The position numbers and the translations under genes were made by a program. From Sphingobacteriaceae bacterium (GTDB lineage Bacteria; Bacteroidota; Bacteroidia; Sphingobacteriales; Sphingobacteriaceae), in NCBI GenBank assembly GCA_947478315.1, contig CANJWF010000053.1, positions 1-7,706 of the forward strand: a stretch of DNA of 7,706 bases, in the 5' to 3' direction. Shown here piece by piece: positions 6,253-7,706 of this stretch; position 1 is the first letter of the stretch; each line of letters begins with the position of its first letter. The notes beneath the pieces were generated by a model, which saw only the letters and a list, made by a program, of their open reading frames with translations, made no database searches and was not told where the DNA came from.

Positions 6253-7392
6253 CTATTCAAAATAATTCCGAACTATATATCCTCCGGCTCTCAAATACAA
6301 TTCTTTTTTCATTAATTTTAAATCAGCATATACCATATCCTCTATTAAAGACTGAAGATTATATTTCGGTTTCCAACCTAATTTTTGTTGAGCTTTAGTT
6401 GGATCTCCCAACAATAAATCTACCTCTGTTGGACGATAATAGGTAGTATCCACTTTAACAACTGTTGTTCCTAACTTTAAATGTTTGCAATTCAACCCTA
6501 ACTGCTCTAGTTTATCAATGTCTAAATCTATGATAACACCTTTCTCCTGTTCATGTTTTCCACTAAACTCGATGACTATACCTAAGTCACCAAAAGCCAT
6601 CCGCACAAAATCTCTAACCGTAGTTGTTTCTCCAGTAGCAATAACAAAATCTTCAGGTACAGATTGTTGTAGTATTAACCACATCGCCTCGACATAATCT
6701 TTGGCATGACCCCAATCTCTTTTTGCAGACAGATTACCTAAATAGAGACATTCTTGCATACCCAAAGCAATTTTGGCAACAGCTCTAGTTATTTTTCGGG
6801 TTACGAACGTTTCGCCTCTTATTGGACTTTCATGATTAAATAAAATGCCATTACAGGCAAACATTTGGTATGCTTCTCGGTAATTTACGGTTATCCAATA
6901 GCCGTACAATTTTGCCACAGCATAAGGGGAACGAGGATAAAATGGTGTAGTCTCATTTTGAGGTACTGCCCGCACCAATCCATAAAGCTCGGAAGTGGAA
7001 GCTTGATAAATTTTAGTGTGACTCACTAACCCTAACAAACGCACAGCCTCTAAAACACGAAGAACACCTATACCATCTGAATTAGCGGTATATTCAGGTG
7101 TTTCAAAACTTACCTTAACATGACTTTGTGCAGCCAAATTATAAATTTCATGCGGCTGTATTTCTTGAATCAACCTAATCAGATTACTAGAATCTGTCAA
7201 ATCACCGTAATGTAACTTAAAATTAATTCCCGTTTCATGCGGGTCTTGATATAAATGGTCAATCCTATCGGTATTCAACGAAGAAGATCTACGCTTTAAT
7301 CCATGAACCTGATAACCTTTTTTTAATAAAAACTCAGCCAAATAAGCTCCATCTTGACCAGTTATTCCTGTTATCAACGCTTTTTTAATCAT
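6253..7392 (-). CDS. gmd: GDP-mannose 4,6-dehydratase
   Basis: This 379-residue enzyme converts GDP-D-mannose to GDP-4-keto-6-deoxy-D-mannose in the cytoplasm with a tightly bound NADP(H). The Rossmann motif GITGQDGAY lies at residues 9-17. NLAAQSHVKVSFETPEYTA (85-103) is the family signature. The catalytic residues are visible as Thr133 and Glu135 in STSELYG (132-138), and Tyr157 and Lys161 in YAVAK. The block NHESPIRGETFVTRKITRA (186-204) corresponds to the substrate and tetramer-interface region, and RDWGHAKDYVEAMW follows. The C-terminus YYRPTEVDLLLGDPTKAQQKLGWKP is diagnostic. Length is normal and nothing appears truncated. The ATG at 7392 lies 3 bp after the preceding stop, placing it in the same transcript. 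The next enzyme (GDP-fucose synthase, Rmd reductase or perosamine synthase) is not in the window, so the final sugar is unknown. Confidence 0.97.
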   Translation of the reverse strand: MIKKALITGITGQDGAYLAEFLLKKGYQVHGLKRRSSSLNTDRIDHLYQDPHETGINFKLHYGDLTDSSNLIRLIQEIQPHEIYNLAAQSHVKVSFETPEYTANSDGIGVLRVLEAVRLLGLVSHTKIYQASTSELYGLVRAVPQNETTPFYPRSPYAVAKLYGYWITVNYREAYQMFACNGILFNHESPIRGETFVTRKITRAVAKIALGMQECLYLGNLSAKRDWGHAKDYVEAMWLILQQSVPEDFVIATGETTTVRDFVRMAFGDLGIVIEFSGKHEQEKGVIIDLDIDKLEQLGLNCKHLKLGTTVVKVDTTYYRPTEVDLLLGDPTKAQQKLGWKPKYNLQSLIEDMVYADLKLMKKELYLRAGGYIVRNYFE

Positions 7393-7395
7393 TTT

Positions 7396-7706
7396 TTATA
7401 CGGAAAGGTAGGATTTCAATTGAACTATATTATCAACCCTATTAGATATAGCTCCATTTATATCAGCCAAATACAAAGAGTACCAATCAAGTAAATAAAT
7501 TGTCTCAAAGAGCGTTTTTAAACATTTACCTTCTTCAATAAGAATTTCTTGAAAAGATTCATGATTTTTATGTAGTAAGTCTTTAACAAATAAAAACCTA
7601 CGAGTAATTCTAATATTTTCTCTACTATTCAAAAAAATAAAATTACTACCTGTTTTGCCATAATAAGATTCTATAACATTATGATTAGTTTCTGGAAGTA
7701 CCGTAA
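7396..7706 (-). CDS. Unrecognised protein, C-terminal about 102 residues (5' end outside window)
   Basis: The frame is open from the right edge of the window to a TAA at 7398-7396. The only near-edge start candidate inside the window is a TTG at 7632, and the frame continues upstream of it with ordinary coding-like sequence (TVLPETNHNVIESYYGKTG), so I treat the gene as 5'-truncated by the window rather than as a 78-residue protein. The fragment is soluble-looking, with charged helical stretches (FVKDLLHKNHESFQEILIEE) and an aromatic/hydrophobic patch (TIYLLDWYSLYLADI). There are no membrane segments and no motif I can assign. It ends 3 bp before gmd and is therefore probably in the same operon. 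By position a glycosyltransferase, a sugar-modifying enzyme or a regulator is possible, but the sequence alone does not decide. Confidence 0.75.
   Translation of the reverse strand, partial: TVLPETNHNVIESYYGKTGSNFIFLNSRENIRITRRFLFVKDLLHKNHESFQEILIEEGKCLKTLFETIYLLDWYSLYLADINGAISNRVDNIVQLKSYLSV

Noticed and set aside
6186..6398. Plus-strand open frame of 70 codons across the gmd/export junction
   Set aside because: It is antisense to the gmd 3' end and the spacer, with AT-rich low-complexity composition and no recognisable protein features.
6485..6697. Plus-strand open frame of 70 codons within gmd
   Set aside because: It is antisense to the conserved C-terminal half of gmd; a shadow frame.
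7396..7632. A complete 78-residue protein starting at the TTG at 7632
   Set aside because: The frame stays open with coding-like sequence to the window edge, so the TTG is more likely an internal leucine codon of a longer gene.

Overview
The window is one stretch of a surface-polysaccharide (capsule or exopolysaccharide/LPS-type) biosynthesis locus. All genes lie on the minus strand, so transcription runs from high to low coordinates. The DNA is AT-rich, and none of the five complete or near-complete start regions shows a Shine-Dalgarno-like AGGAGG; starts are preceded by A/T-rich sequence instead. Together with a very long multi-SLBB export protein, this suggests a Bacteroidota genome (Flavobacteriia, Sphingobacteriia or Cytophagia). 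The phylum is an inference from style; no marker gene is present.

Layout in order of transcription: the 3' end of an unrecognised gene running off the right edge (7706-7396); gmd, GDP-mannose 4,6-dehydratase (7392-6253); a Wza-like outer-membrane polysaccharide export protein with six SLBB-type repeats (6156-3694); a Wzz-like chain-length/co-polymerase protein with two membrane segments and no kinase domain (3682-2483); a TviB/WbpO-type UDP-N-acetylhexosamine 6-dehydrogenase (2477-1218); legB, an NAD-dependent 4,6-dehydratase (1132-131); and the first 46 codons of legC, a DegT-family aminotransferase, running off the left edge (138-1). Most junctions are tight: 3, 11 and 5 bp gaps and one 8-bp overlap. 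The exceptions are about 96 bp before the preferred start of the export gene and 85 bp before legB.

The locus mixes precursor synthesis with export. Gmd makes GDP-4-keto-6-deoxymannose, the entry to GDP-fucose, GDP-rhamnose, GDP-perosamine and related sugars. The TviB-like enzyme makes a UDP-N-acetylhexosaminuronic acid. LegB and LegC are the first two steps of a legionaminic-acid-type nonulosonic acid pathway, whose remaining genes would be expected beyond the left edge. The Wza-like and Wzz-like pair supplies the envelope-spanning export and chain-length machinery. No glycosyltransferase, flippase or polymerase lies inside the window.

No RNA gene, mobile element, CRISPR array or clear terminator was found. 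The families are known ones. The most notable points are the legB-legC start of a nonulosonic acid branch, a duplicated cytoplasmic motif in the Wzz-like protein, the six-repeat export protein with an ambiguous start and signal type, a nested dyad upstream of legB, and an unrecognised partial gene at the right edge.
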